From Izhakiella australiensis (lineage in GTDB: Bacteria > Pseudomonadota > Gammaproteobacteria > Enterobacterales > Enterobacteriaceae): a stretch of DNA of 64,000 bases. Below, piece after piece: positions 10,941-21,119 of the stretch (within the stretch, counting starts at the first letter, position 1; the number at the start of each line of letters is the position of its first letter). The translations under genes and the position numbers were made by a program. Where the stretch lies: positions 62,001 to 126,000 of the forward strand of contig NZ_MRUL01000010.1 of assembly GCF_002006995.1 (NCBI RefSeq). Reading direction: 5' to 3'. The notes under the pieces are model-generated. The model searched no databases, was not told the DNA's origin, and was given only the letters and a program-made list of their open reading frames with translations.

Positions 10941-11777
10941 CTATGCGCCCTTTTCATTGAGCGTAGCTTCAACGACACGCATAGCTTCCACCGTCTCCTT
11001 CACATCGTGAGCGCGGATAATATGCGCCCCTTGCATGGCGGCAATGACCGCGCAGGCCAGGCTACCGCTCAGGCGCTGTGTCGGGCCGACATTAAGCAGC
11101 TGTCCAATCATACTCTTACGCGACATGCCGACAAGCAGCGGCAAACCAAAATGATGGTAATCGCTCAGGTGCGCTAACAGCTGATAATTGTGGCTAAGAT
11201 TTTTACCGAAACCAAACCCCGGGTCGAGCAGCATCTGCGTTTTTTTGATACCTGCCGCCTCGCAGCGAGCGATATGAGTGGTAAAGAAGTCGTCCACCGC
11301 ACTGCGCACATTCTGATAATTGGGGTCCAACTGCATGGTTTTTGGCTCCCCCTGCATGTGCATCAGGCAAACCGGCAGCCCTGTTGCCGCTGCGGCCTCC
11401 AGCGCGCCCGGAAGCTGCAGTGAGCGAATATCGTTTATGATATGCGCGCCGGCGCTTGCCGCTTCACGGATAACCTGCGGCCTTGAGGTATCCACGGATA
11501 TCCAGACCTCAAAACGTTGAGCAATAGCTTCAACTACCGGAATAACCCGCTCCAGCTCTTCTTCTACGCTGACGTCATGCGCGCCTGGCCGCGTTGATTC
11601 GCCGCCAATATCAATAATGGTGGCGCCGGCATTAAGCATCTCATTGGCGTGCGTCAGCGCAGCTATCAGTGTGTTGTGTTTTCCGCCGTCTGAGAAGGAG
11701 TCCGGGGTCACGTTCAAAATACCCATCACGTGGGGATGTGACAAATCCAGCTCGCTATCTCCGGCGTACAATTTCAT
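10941..11777 (-). CDS. folP: Dihydropteroate synthase
   Basis: FolP condenses p-aminobenzoate with dihydropterin pyrophosphate in folate synthesis and is the sulfonamide target. The 278 residues (E. coli 282) form a TIM barrel with the signatures MGILNVTPDSFSDGG and IDIGGESTRPGA, plus the later GMSRKSMIG loop. A terminator separates it from ftsH, and glmM follows after about 120 bp. Confidence 0.97.
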   Translation of the reverse strand: MKLYAGDSELDLSHPHVMGILNVTPDSFSDGGKHNTLIAALTHANEMLNAGATIIDIGGESTRPGAHDVSVEEELERVIPVVEAIAQRFEVWISVDTSRPQVIREAASAGAHIINDIRSLQLPGALEAAAATGLPVCLMHMQGEPKTMQLDPNYQNVRSAVDDFFTTHIARCEAAGIKKTQMLLDPGFGFGKNLSHNYQLLAHLSDYHHFGLPLLVGMSRKSMIGQLLNVGPTQRLSGSLACAVIAAMQGAHIIRAHDVKETVEAMRVVEATLNEKGA

Positions 11778-11811
11778 TAACGCAGTCTCCTCAGTGCAAC
11801 GGAATGATGAT

Positions 11812-11840
11812 AAAAAAAAGCCCCGGAAGGTCCGGGGCTT
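11812..11840 (-). terminator. Terminator between ftsH and folP
   Basis: A stem AGCCCCGGA/TCCGGGGCT followed on the minus strand by eight T. It ends ftsH transcription, so folP-glmM depends on read-through or another promoter. Confidence 0.85.
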
Positions 11841-11883
11841 AGTTTAATGGTTTACACCGGCGAAAACATCGCCGGGTAACAGA

Positions 11884-13791
11884 TTACATGGTATTACCTG
11901 GATTAGGTGAGCGCGGTTCATCGACCGGGCGCGGCGCTTTCGGCGAACCATTATCCGAATTATCGCTACCAGACTCTTCCCATCCGGCCGGAGGACGTAC
12001 TTCGCGTCGAGCCATAAGATCGTCAATCTGCGGGGCATCAATGGTTTCATACTTCATCAGCGCATCTTTCATGGCGTGAAGAATATCCATATTGTCGTTC
12101 AGGATCTCGCGAGCACGCTGATAGTTTGTTTCAACCATGTGCTTCACTTCCTGATCGATAATGCGCGCCGTTTCATCCGACATATGCTTGGCTTTTGCCA
12201 CAGAGCGTCCGAGGAATACTTCGCCTTCTTCTTCCGCATACAAAAGCGGACCGAGTTTTTCAGAGAAGCCCCACTGCGTCACCATGTTACGAGCCAGATT
12301 AGTCGCAACCTTGATATCGTTAGATGCCCCGGTAGAAACATGCTCAACGCCGTAAATAATTTCTTCGGCCAGACGACCGCCATACAGTGTTGAAATCTGG
12401 CTTTCCAGCTTCTGACGGCTGGCGCTGATTGCGTCGCCTTCAGGCAGGAAGAAAGTTACGCCAAGTGCCCGGCCACGCGGGATTATAGTAACTTTATGCA
12501 CCGGATCGTGCTCCGGCACCAGACGCCCGATAATCGCATGGCCCGCTTCATGATAAGCCGTTGACTCTTTCTGCGCTTCGGTCATCACCATGGAGCGACG
12601 TTCGGCGCCCATCATGATTTTGTCTTTGGCTTTTTCAAATTCAACCATGGAAACCACGCGACGATTGCTGCGCGCCGCAAACAGCGCCGCTTCGTTTACC
12701 AGGTTAGCCAAGTCCGCACCGGAAAATCCGGGTGTGCCACGGGCAATAATCGCAGCGTCAATGTCGGTCGCCAGCGGCACGCGACGCATATGCACTTTAA
12801 GAATCTGCTCGCGCCCGCGCACATCCGGCAGCCCGACCACAACCTGACGGTCAAAACGCCCCGGACGCAGCAGCGCCGGATCCAGTACGTCAGGACGGTT
12901 AGTTGCCGCAATAACGATAATGCCTTCATTACCTTCAAAGCCGTCCATCTCAACCAGCATCTGGTTAAGGGTCTGTTCGCGTTCGTCGTGACCGCCGCCC
13001 AGACCGGCGCCACGCTGGCGACCGACCGCATCGATTTCATCGATAAAGATAATGCACGGCGCCGCTTTTTTGGCCTGTTCGAACATGTCACGTACGCGTG
13101 AAGCGCCGACACCAACGAACATTTCCACAAAGTCGGAACCAGAAATAGTAAAGAAAGGCACTTTAGCTTCGCCGGCGATAGCTTTCGCCAGCAGGGTTTT
13201 ACCGGTCCCCGGCGGCCCGACCATCAGCACGCCTTTTGGAATTTTACCACCCAGTTTCTGGAAGCGGCTTGGCTCTCGCAGGTATTCCACCAGCTCGCCA
13301 ACTTCTTCCTTAGCTTCATCACACCCCGCTACGTCAGCAAAGGTGGTTTTAATCTGGTCCTCGGTAAGCATACGCGCCTTGCTTTTACCAAAGGACATCG
13401 CGCCTTTACCGCCGCCGCCCTGCATCTGGCGCATAAAGAATATCCAGACGCCAATCAGCAACAGCATCGGAAACCAGGAGATAAAGATAGTGGTAAGCAT
13501 GCTCGGCTCTTCAGGCGGATCGCCTACCACTTTGACGTTTTTAGTCAAAAGGTTATCGAGCAACTTGGGATCGTTGACAGGAATATAGGTCGTGTATCGA
13601 TTACTGTCTTTTTTGGTTACGTTGATTTCACGCCCGTTAATACGTGCCTCGCGGATCTGATCCTGATTCACTTCCTGCAGGAAGGTTGAATAATCAACCC
13701 TTCGGCTATTAGACTCGCTGGGCCCAAAGCTCTGGAATACCGACATCAGCACAACTGCGATGACCAACCAGAGAATCAGGTTTTTCGCCAT
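11884..13791 (-). CDS. ftsH: ATP-dependent zinc metalloprotease FtsH
   Basis: FtsH is the membrane-anchored AAA+ protease that degrades LpxC, RpoH and misassembled membrane proteins. The product has two membrane segments (about 5-22 and 100-119), Walker A GPPGTGKT, Walker [10 protein letters not shown], the SRH region [20 protein letters not shown] and the zinc motif HEAGH. The start used is ATG 13789-13791 (MAKNLILW); TTG at 13798-13800, 8 nt after GAGG, would add three residues and is equally plausible. The C-terminus stops at PNPGNTM, about seven residues short of the E. coli tail as I recall it. Confidence 0.97.
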   Translation of the reverse strand: MAKNLILWLVIAVVLMSVFQSFGPSESNSRRVDYSTFLQEVNQDQIREARINGREINVTKKDSNRYTTYIPVNDPKLLDNLLTKNVKVVGDPPEEPSMLTTIFISWFPMLLLIGVWIFFMRQMQGGGGKGAMSFGKSKARMLTEDQIKTTFADVAGCDEAKEEVGELVEYLREPSRFQKLGGKIPKGVLMVGPPGTGKTLLAKAIAGEAKVPFFTISGSDFVEMFVGVGASRVRDMFEQAKKAAPCIIFIDEIDAVGRQRGAGLGGGHDEREQTLNQMLVEMDGFEGNEGIIVIAATNRPDVLDPALLRPGRFDRQVVVGLPDVRGREQILKVHMRRVPLATDIDAAIIARGTPGFSGADLANLVNEAALFAARSNRRVVSMVEFEKAKDKIMMGAERRSMVMTEAQKESTAYHEAGHAIIGRLVPEHDPVHKVTIIPRGRALGVTFFLPEGDAISASRQKLESQISTLYGGRLAEEIIYGVEHVSTGASNDIKVATNLARNMVTQWGFSEKLGPLLYAEEEGEVFLGRSVAKAKHMSDETARIIDQEVKHMVETNYQRAREILNDNMDILHAMKDALMKYETIDAPQIDDLMARREVRPPAGWEESGSDNSDNGSPKAPRPVDEPRSPNPGNTM

Positions 13792-13846
13792 GTCACTCAA
13801 GGGATTAACCTCTTCTTACAACTGTGTTAACAGACAGCGTAGGGTA

Positions 13847-14476
13847 CTATAGTTTGCGCCCTGTCGCTACAATGTACACTTCACGCGAACGTGCGCGCGA
13901 AGCGTCCGGCTTACGAATTTTCACTTTCGTAAACAGGGAGCGAATTTCCCGGAGGTATTCATCGAAGCCTTCTCCCTGAAACACTTTCACTACAAAACTA
14001 CCACCAGGTGCCAGTACATCCCGACACATTTCAAGCGCTAACTCGACCAGGTACATTGACCGTGGGATGTCAACCTCAGGCGTTCCGCTCATGTTCGGCG
14101 CCATGTCCGACATCACCGCCTGAACTTTTTCATCGCCAACGCGTTCCAACAGCGCCTTAATCACTAATTCATCACGAAAATCGCCCTGAAGAAAGTCAAC
14201 GCCGACAATCGGATCCATTGGCAGAATATCACAAGCGATAATGCGCCCTTTTGATCCTATCTGCGTTACCACATATTGCGACCATCCACCCGGCGCCGCG
14301 CCAAGGTCGACAACCGCCATTCCGGGTTTAAACAGCTGATCGCTCTGCTGTATTTCATCAAGTTTAAACCAGGCGCGCGAACGCAGACCTTTTTTCTGCG
14401 CCTGCTGCACATATTTATCGCTAAAGTGTTCCTGTAGCCAGCGGCTGGAACTGGCTGAACGCTTTTTACCAGTCAT
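13847..14476 (-). CDS. rlmE: 23S rRNA 2'-O-methyltransferase (U2552)
   Basis: RlmE (RrmJ/FtsJ) methylates the ribose of U2552 in the 23S A-loop and promotes 50S assembly. The 209 residues equal the E. coli length. The SAM-binding loop [15 protein letters not shown] is near residues 55-70, and [10 protein letters not shown] carries the catalytic Asp of the K-D-K-E tetrad. It lies just upstream of ftsH on the same strand, the usual heat-shock pairing. Confidence 0.97.
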   Translation of the reverse strand: MTGKKRSASSSRWLQEHFSDKYVQQAQKKGLRSRAWFKLDEIQQSDQLFKPGMAVVDLGAAPGGWSQYVVTQIGSKGRIIACDILPMDPIVGVDFLQGDFRDELVIKALLERVGDEKVQAVMSDMAPNMSGTPEVDIPRSMYLVELALEMCRDVLAPGGSFVVKVFQGEGFDEYLREIRSLFTKVKIRKPDASRARSREVYIVATGRKL

Positions 14477-14602
14477 ACAATTTCCAACTATGATTCATCG
14501 TGGGCGATAAATAAACCGCTCAAACCAATACTGCCGATTTGGTGATATACCGGAGATGGCGGTAGAATGCTCCGTTTTCAATCCCTGTAAGTAAAAAATA
14601 CG

Positions 14603-14896
14603 ATGAATCTGAGTACTAAACAAAAACAGCACCTGAAAGGGCTGGCCCATCCATTGAAACCCGTTGTTATGCTGGGTAACAATGGCCTGACTGAAGGGGT
14701 GTTGGCCGAAATCGAACAGGCTCTTGAACACCACGAACTGATTAAAGTTAAAGTCGCCACGGAAGACCGTGAGACCAAAAGCCTGGTGGTTGACGCCATC
14801 GTACGCGAAACGGGGGCTGCGAATGTGCAGGTGATCGGTAAGACACTGGTACTGTACCGTCCATCCCAGGAGCGTAAAATTTCCCTTCCTCGCTAA
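14603..14896 (+). CDS. yhbY: Ribosome assembly RNA-binding protein YhbY (CRM domain)
   Basis: YhbY is a single CRM-domain protein associated with pre-50S particles. The 97 residues start MNLSTKQKQHLKGLAHPLKP and carry the conserved VMLGNNGLTEGVLAEIEQAL, with the GxxG-type loop in GNNGLT. It is transcribed divergently from rlmE, with 126 bp between, and ends at a hairpin shared with convergent greA. Confidence 0.95.
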   Translation: MNLSTKQKQHLKGLAHPLKPVVMLGNNGLTEGVLAEIEQALEHHELIKVKVATEDRETKSLVVDAIVRETGAANVQVIGKTLVLYRPSQERKISLPR

Positions 14897-14969
14897 TTTC
14901 CCTGACCCGCCGCCCTACGTCAAGCGGCGTTACGTTGGTCGGATGAAATTGCCACGCTATTTATCAGTA

Positions 14970-14996
14970 TAAAAGGCCGCGCTGCGGCCTTTTTCT
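14970..14996 (+). terminator. yhbY terminator
   Basis: AAAAGGCCGC/GCGGCCTTTT stem with a T run on the plus strand. The A run on the other side makes it potentially bidirectional for convergent greA. Confidence 0.8.
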
Positions 14997-15049
14997 TTTC
15001 TTTACAAAAATGCTGTGGCCGGCGGTCGCTGGCCAATTAGCCGACGACT

Positions 15050-15526
15050 TCAGACGTAATCAATTTTAATGATTTCGTATTCTGCATCGCCGCCCGGCGC
15101 TTTGACGATAGCGATATCATCCTGTTCTTTACCAATCAACCCACGCGCCATCGGAGAGTTAACGGAAATCAGGTTTTGTTTAAAATCAGCTTCATCGTCG
15201 CCGACAATGCGATAGGTAGATTCTTCGTCATTGTCCAGGTTTAACACCGTGACCGTTGCGCCAAAAATCACCCGGCCATTAGCATTCATTTTCGTGACGT
15301 CAATCACCTGGGCATTCGAGAGCTTGGCTTCGATCTCCTGAATTCGTCCCTCACAGAAGCCCTGCTCTTCACGGGCAGCGTGATACTCGGCATTCTCTTT
15401 CAGGTCACCGTGTTCACGGGCTTCAGCAATTGAAGCGATAATGCGCGGACGCTTTACCGACTTCAACTCTTCGAGTTCAGCACGCAGCTTTTCCGCGCCG
15501 CGTAACGTCATCGGAATCTGGTTCAT
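15050..15526 (-). CDS. greA: Transcription elongation factor GreA
   Basis: GreA rescues backtracked RNA polymerase by stimulating its intrinsic transcript cleavage. The 158 residues match E. coli length: an N-terminal antiparallel coiled coil whose tip holds the acidic residues ([18 protein letters not shown]) and a C-terminal FKBP-like globular domain ([18 protein letters not shown]). It is divergent from dacB, with 250 bp between. Confidence 0.97.
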   Translation of the reverse strand: MNQIPMTLRGAEKLRAELEELKSVKRPRIIASIAEAREHGDLKENAEYHAAREEQGFCEGRIQEIEAKLSNAQVIDVTKMNANGRVIFGATVTVLNLDNDEESTYRIVGDDEADFKQNLISVNSPMARGLIGKEQDDIAIVKAPGGDAEYEIIKIDYV

Positions 15527-15776
15527 CTCAATACCTCGTCAAATCAATCCTGTTTAAAACATCGTCATCCTGACCTGTGATTGCAGAAAAACGTTCTGCG
15601 CCGCTTGTTACCAAATTTACAAACGAAAGAAACCTGACCCGGAGTGCTCCCCAGGCCAGGAAATCATTTTGCATTTTGATACGTATTTTACCCGGGAGTT
15701 CCCCCCGGGTCATCGTTTACTTTGCACCTCAATGCACCGTAGTATGACAGCACCATCTGCCTTTTACCGCGAGATT

Positions 15777-17219
15777 ATGCGATTTTTACGAATTCTTACC
15801 GGTGCAGCCTGCGCAATTTCACTTAATGCTCAAGTTGCACAGGCTGCCTCAGTTGAAAGCTATACGCAATATTTACCTGAAGGAACAAGCCTGGCGTTTT
15901 TGGCGCAGAAAGTCGGTTCCAGCACGCCATTACTGGATTACAACGGCAAGCAGATGGCTCTACCCGCCAGTACGATGAAAGTACTTACGGCTCTGGCCGC
16001 GCTGTTACAGTTGGGCCCGGACTTTCGCTTTACGACCACGCTGGAAAGTCACGGCAGCATCAGTGGCGGCACGCTGAAAGGGGATCTGATTGCGCGTTTC
16101 GACGGCGACCCGACCTTTTCCCGTCAGAATATGCGCAATATGGTCGCTCAGCTTAAAAAGCTGGGCGTCACGCATATCGATGGCAATCTGGTTATCGATA
16201 CCTCGGTGTTTGCCAGCCATGACAAAGCGCCCGGCTGGCCGTGGAACGATATTTCAGAATGCTTTGATGCGCCACCGGCCGCTGCAATCGTTGACCGCAA
16301 CTGCTTCTCAGTCGCGCTGCACAGCGCGCCTAAACCGGATGAAACCGCGCACGTTACCGTCGCGTCATATTATCCGGTCAGCGTGTTTAGCCAGGTTCGC
16401 ACTCTGGGCCGCAACTCGCCGGATGCCCAATACTGCGAGCTGGATGTGGTAACCGGCGAGCTTAACCGCTACACGCTGACAGGCTGTATGCCGCAGCGGG
16501 CTGAACCTTTGCCGCTGGCTTTTGCTATTCAGGATGGCGCGGCATACGCAGGTCAGTTGCTGAAAGGCATGCTCTCCGACGCCGGCATTGACTACAGCGG
16601 GCATCTGGTTCGGCAAACTCAGGTCAATCAGCCCGGCACGGTGCTGGCGCAGACCCAGTCCGCGCCTTTACACAACCTTCTGCACAGCATGCTGAAGAAG
16701 TCGGACAATATGATTGCAGATGCCGTTTTTCGCACTATCGGGCATAACTATTTCGGCGTTCCGGGCACCTGGCGGGCCGGATCCGATGCGGTACGGCGTA
16801 TTCTCAAGCAAAAAGCCGGTATCGATATGGGCAATAGCATTCAGGTAGACGGTTCAGGTCTGTCACGCCACGATCTGCTTTCACCAGAAACGATGATGCA
16901 GGCGTTACAATATATCGCTCAGCACGATCAGCAGCTGGACTTTATTTCCATGCTGCCGCTCGCAGGCTATGACGGCACGTTGCGCTATCGTGGCGGTCTG
17001 CATGAGGCGGGCGTCGATGGCAAACTGTCGGCCAAAACGGGGTCTTTGTCAGGGGTGTATAACCTGGCGGGCTTCCTGACAACCGCAAGCGGTCAGCGTG
17101 TAGCCTTCGTTCAGTTCCTGTCGGGGTATGCCGTTCCGCCTCAGGATCAACGGCAGCGCCGCATTCCGCTGGTGCGCTTTGAAAGCCGCCTGTATCGGGA
17201 TCTTTATTCAAACTACTAA
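15777..17219 (+). CDS. dacB: D-alanyl-D-alanine carboxypeptidase/endopeptidase (PBP4)
   Basis: PBP4 is a periplasmic class C penicillin-binding protein that trims pentapeptides and cleaves cross-links. The 480 residues (E. coli 477) start with a signal peptide (MRFLRILTGAACAISLNAQV) cut near AQAAS, then the active-site motifs ASTMK (SxxK), SDN (SxN) and KTGSL (KTG) with the large inserted domains typical of the family. ATG at 15777 is chosen over an in-frame extension of 36 residues because the signal peptide begins there. Confidence 0.96.
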   Translation: MRFLRILTGAACAISLNAQVAQAASVESYTQYLPEGTSLAFLAQKVGSSTPLLDYNGKQMALPASTMKVLTALAALLQLGPDFRFTTTLESHGSISGGTLKGDLIARFDGDPTFSRQNMRNMVAQLKKLGVTHIDGNLVIDTSVFASHDKAPGWPWNDISECFDAPPAAAIVDRNCFSVALHSAPKPDETAHVTVASYYPVSVFSQVRTLGRNSPDAQYCELDVVTGELNRYTLTGCMPQRAEPLPLAFAIQDGAAYAGQLLKGMLSDAGIDYSGHLVRQTQVNQPGTVLAQTQSAPLHNLLHSMLKKSDNMIADAVFRTIGHNYFGVPGTWRAGSDAVRRILKQKAGIDMGNSIQVDGSGLSRHDLLSPETMMQALQYIAQHDQQLDFISMLPLAGYDGTLRYRGGLHEAGVDGKLSAKTGSLSGVYNLAGFLTTASGQRVAFVQFLSGYAVPPQDQRQRRIPLVRFESRLYRDLYSNY

Positions 17220-17221
17220 AT

Positions 17222-17250
17222 AATAATGGGAGCCGCTGGCTCCCATTATT
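17222..17250. terminator. Bidirectional terminator between dacB and obgE
   Basis: A perfect 13-bp inverted repeat AATAATGGGAGCC/GGCTCCCATTATT with a 3-nt loop lies exactly between the two convergent stop codons. The A+T-rich arms supply U tracts in both directions. Confidence 0.85.
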
Positions 17251-17257
17251 TATTGTC

Positions 17258-18463
<1,206 letters not shown>

Positions 18464-18596
18464 TCAGGCGCGGAAAAATCCGCGTCGGCCATCCGGGATG
18501 ACACCATGCGGACTTAAAACAGCGATTACGTAAACTGCATATAAAGTGTACAACACCCTTGCCGTACATCGCTAACGCCGGTCTGGCGCAGAATGT

Positions 18597-18623
18597 AAAA
18601 AGCCCCGCCATCTGAGCGGGGCT
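18597..18623 (-). terminator. rplU-rpmA terminator
   Basis: A stem AGCCCCGC/GCGGGGCT with a minus-strand T run, about 50 bp after rpmA. It isolates obgE from the ribosomal protein genes. Confidence 0.85.
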
Positions 18624-18673
18624 TTCTGAATCGTCGTTGCACAGCGTTTAATCGCCGTGCGGCGCGATAACCA

Positions 18674-18931
18674 TTACTCAGCAACGATGCTGACGTATTT
18701 ACGGTTGTTCGGGCCTTTAACTTCGAACTTCACTTTACCATTTTCGGTTGCAAACAGCGTGTGGTCACGACCACAGCCAACGTTGGTGCCCGCATGGAAT
18801 TTAGTGCCGCGCTGGCGAACGATGATGTTGCCAGCCAGAACGCTTTCACCGCCGAAACGTTTTACGCCCAGGCGTTTTGCATTTGAGTCGCGACCGTTAC
18901 GAGTGGAGCCGCCAGCCTTTTTGTGTGCCAT
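18674..18931 (-). CDS. rpmA: 50S ribosomal protein L27
   Basis: L27 reaches the peptidyl transferase centre through its flexible N-terminus. The 85 residues begin [16 protein letters not shown] and match the E. coli length. No staphylococcal-type cleaved leader is present. It is 15 nt downstream of rplU and co-transcribed with it. Confidence 0.98.
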   Translation of the reverse strand: MAHKKAGGSTRNGRDSNAKRLGVKRFGGESVLAGNIIVRQRGTKFHAGTNVGCGRDHTLFATENGKVKFEVKGPNNRKYVSIVAE

Positions 18932-18946
18932 TTGTCAGATCTCCTC

Positions 18947-19270
<324 letters not shown>

Positions 19271-19331
19271 TTACGCGCTTGCCGTCTTTATATTTCAGGC
19301 CGCGCAATAAATTATTCACAATAGGGCGCGA

Positions 19332-19360
19332 ATTCTACGCAAGTTTCTTGATTAAGACAA
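19332..19360 (-). promoter_or_regulatory. rplU promoter
   Basis: Minus-strand -35 TTGTCT (19355-19360) and -10 TAGAAT (19332-19337) with a 17-bp spacer, in the 293-bp divergent region between rplU and ispB. Confidence 0.75.
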
Positions 19361-19551
19361 GTGCCAGATCGCGACTATTGCAGAAAAAAAGCGCAGCACG
19401 ATTCGATGCGTTTCAACCACACAATTTTCAAGTACACTCTTGGATATATCCATCGGCACGTCCGGCATATATGCCCGGAGATTGCCAGGGCACAGCCACG
19501 GTAAACGTACGCTTATCCTGGCAGCAGATTGAGTAATAGCTGAACAGACTG

Positions 19552-20523
19552 ATGAACTTAGAACAGATAAACGAACTCACCGCGCAAGACATGGCGGACG
19601 TTAATGCAATCATCCTGGAACAACTAAATTCCGATGTGTCGCTGATCAATCAATTGGGCTACTACATCGTCAGCGGCGGAGGTAAGCGCATCCGTCCGAT
19701 GATTGCCATTCTGGCGGCGCGCGCCGTCAATTACAGTGGACAACATCATACGACGGTGGCCGCACTGATTGAATTTATCCACACCGCAACCTTATTGCAT
19801 GACGATGTGGTTGATGAATCGGATATGCGGCGCGGCAAAGCCACCGCAAACGCCGCCTTCGGCAATGCCGCCAGCGTACTGGTGGGTGATTTCATCTATA
19901 CCCGCGCCTTTCAGATGATGACCAGCATCGGCTCGCTGCGCGTGCTGGCGCTGATGTCTGAAGCGGTGAACGTGATCGCCGAAGGAGAAGTGCTGCAGTT
20001 GATGAACTGCAACGATCCGGATATTACCGAAGAAAGCTACATGCGGGTCATTTACAGCAAAACCGCTCGCCTGTTTGAAGCGGCGGCTCAGGCCTCCGGA
20101 ATTCTCGCCGGCGCAACCCCGGAGCAGGAAAAAGCGCTGCAGGATTATGGACGCTACATCGGCACCGCCTTTCAGCTAATCGATGATTTGTTGGACTACA
20201 GCGCCGATGGCAAAACTCTCGGTAAAAACGTCGGCGATGACCTTAGCGAAGGCAAGCCGACGCTGCCGCTATTACATGCTATGCAGCATGGCAGCGCCGA
20301 TCAGGCTGCGATGATTCGAGGGGCGATTGAGCAGGGTAATGGCCGCCACCTGCTGGAACCGGTGCTGGAAGCCATGCACCAGTGCGGTTCGCTGGAATGG
20401 ACCCGTCAGCGCGCCGAGCAGGAAGCTGACAAAGCGATCGTCGCCCTGAAAGCGCTGCCGGAATCACCCTGGCGCAGCGCGCTGGAAGGATTGGCTCATA
20501 TGTCCGTACAACGTGAGTTTTGA
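19552..20523 (+). CDS. ispB: Octaprenyl diphosphate synthase
   Basis: IspB elongates farnesyl diphosphate to the C40 octaprenyl side chain of ubiquinone and menaquinone and is essential. The 323 residues equal the E. coli length, with the first Asp-rich motif LLHDDVVDESDMRRG and the second QLIDDLLDYSADG, both binding Mg-diphosphate. It is divergent from rplU. Downstream, instead of sfsB directly as in E. coli, comes an accessory AhpD-like/MocR-like pair. Confidence 0.97.
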   Translation: MNLEQINELTAQDMADVNAIILEQLNSDVSLINQLGYYIVSGGGKRIRPMIAILAARAVNYSGQHHTTVAALIEFIHTATLLHDDVVDESDMRRGKATANAAFGNAASVLVGDFIYTRAFQMMTSIGSLRVLALMSEAVNVIAEGEVLQLMNCNDPDITEESYMRVIYSKTARLFEAAAQASGILAGATPEQEKALQDYGRYIGTAFQLIDDLLDYSADGKTLGKNVGDDLSEGKPTLPLLHAMQHGSADQAAMIRGAIEQGNGRHLLEPVLEAMHQCGSLEWTRQRAEQEADKAIVALKALPESPWRSALEGLAHMSVQREF

Positions 20524-20533
20524 ATCAATAAAT

Positions 20534-20556
20534 TGCGGCGAATGGTTTTCGCCGCA
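20534..20556 (+). terminator. Hairpin after ispB
   Basis: TGCGGCGAA/TTCGCCGCA, a 9-bp perfect stem with a short loop, 11 bp after the ispB stop and close to the end of the convergent AhpD-like gene. There is no clear T run, so termination strength is uncertain. Confidence 0.5.
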
Positions 20557-20568
20557 GCTTCTCCGTGT

Positions 20569-21027
20569 TTAAGCCAGTTTTCTTGCGCTGTCTGGTAATT
20601 TGCGCGTGCTGATTGCCAGCCGGTTATAGGCATTCATCAGGCCGATTGTAATATTGAGGTCGATAATTTCCTTCTCACTGAAATGTGAACGCACCTCATC
20701 GTAGAGTTCATCCGGTGCGCCCCTGCTGGCAATCAGCGTCAGCGCTTCCGCCCAGCCAAGTGCCGCCCTCTCCGCCGCCGTAAACCAGTTTCCCGCCTCA
20801 CGCCAGGCGCCGGTCAGGGTAATTTTCTCCTGTGGAACCTTCATTTCCAGCAGTTCGCGCGTATGCATATCGAGGCAATAGGCGCAGCCATTGATCTGTG
20901 ACACGCGCAGGAAAACCAGTTCGATTAGCGTCAGCGGCAAGCCACTTCCCAGCACATAATGACGAACGCCGCCGAGCGCTTTCATCCCTTCCGGTGAGAC
21001 CCGGCTAAAATCGATTCTTTCACTCAT
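20569..21027 (-). CDS. AhpD-like / carboxymuconolactone decarboxylase family protein
   Basis: The 152-residue protein has the AhpD-type redox motif GCAYCLDMH (Cys48 and Cys51, His55) in an all-helical fold, which suggests a peroxidase- or disulfide-reductase-type activity; the true substrate is unknown. It lies between ispB and sfsB, where E. coli has nothing, and is transcribed divergently from a MocR-type regulator 92 bp away, with an inverted repeat in between. This arrangement implies that the neighbour regulates it. True decarboxylase activity is unlikely because the CxxC motif is characteristic of the AhpD side of the family. Confidence 0.85.
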   Translation of the reverse strand: MSERIDFSRVSPEGMKALGGVRHYVLGSGLPLTLIELVFLRVSQINGCAYCLDMHTRELLEMKVPQEKITLTGAWREAGNWFTAAERAALGWAEALTLIASRGAPDELYDEVRSHFSEKEIIDLNITIGLMNAYNRLAISTRKLPDSARKLA

Positions 21028-21059
21028 AATGTTCTACTCCTGCGGTATGATTTCCTTTA

Positions 21060-21080
21060 GCAAGCCGAAGACTGGCTTGC
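21060..21080. promoter_or_regulatory. Inverted repeat between ahpD-like and mocR-like genes
   Basis: GCAAGCC-N7-GGCTTGC, a perfect 7-bp inverted repeat inside the 92-bp divergent intergenic region. Its symmetry and place make it a candidate operator for the MocR-type regulator. Confidence 0.5.
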
Positions 21081-21119
21081 CATCCAGACCATTGTTCCTT
21101 TTGCTATGGATTAATAAAA

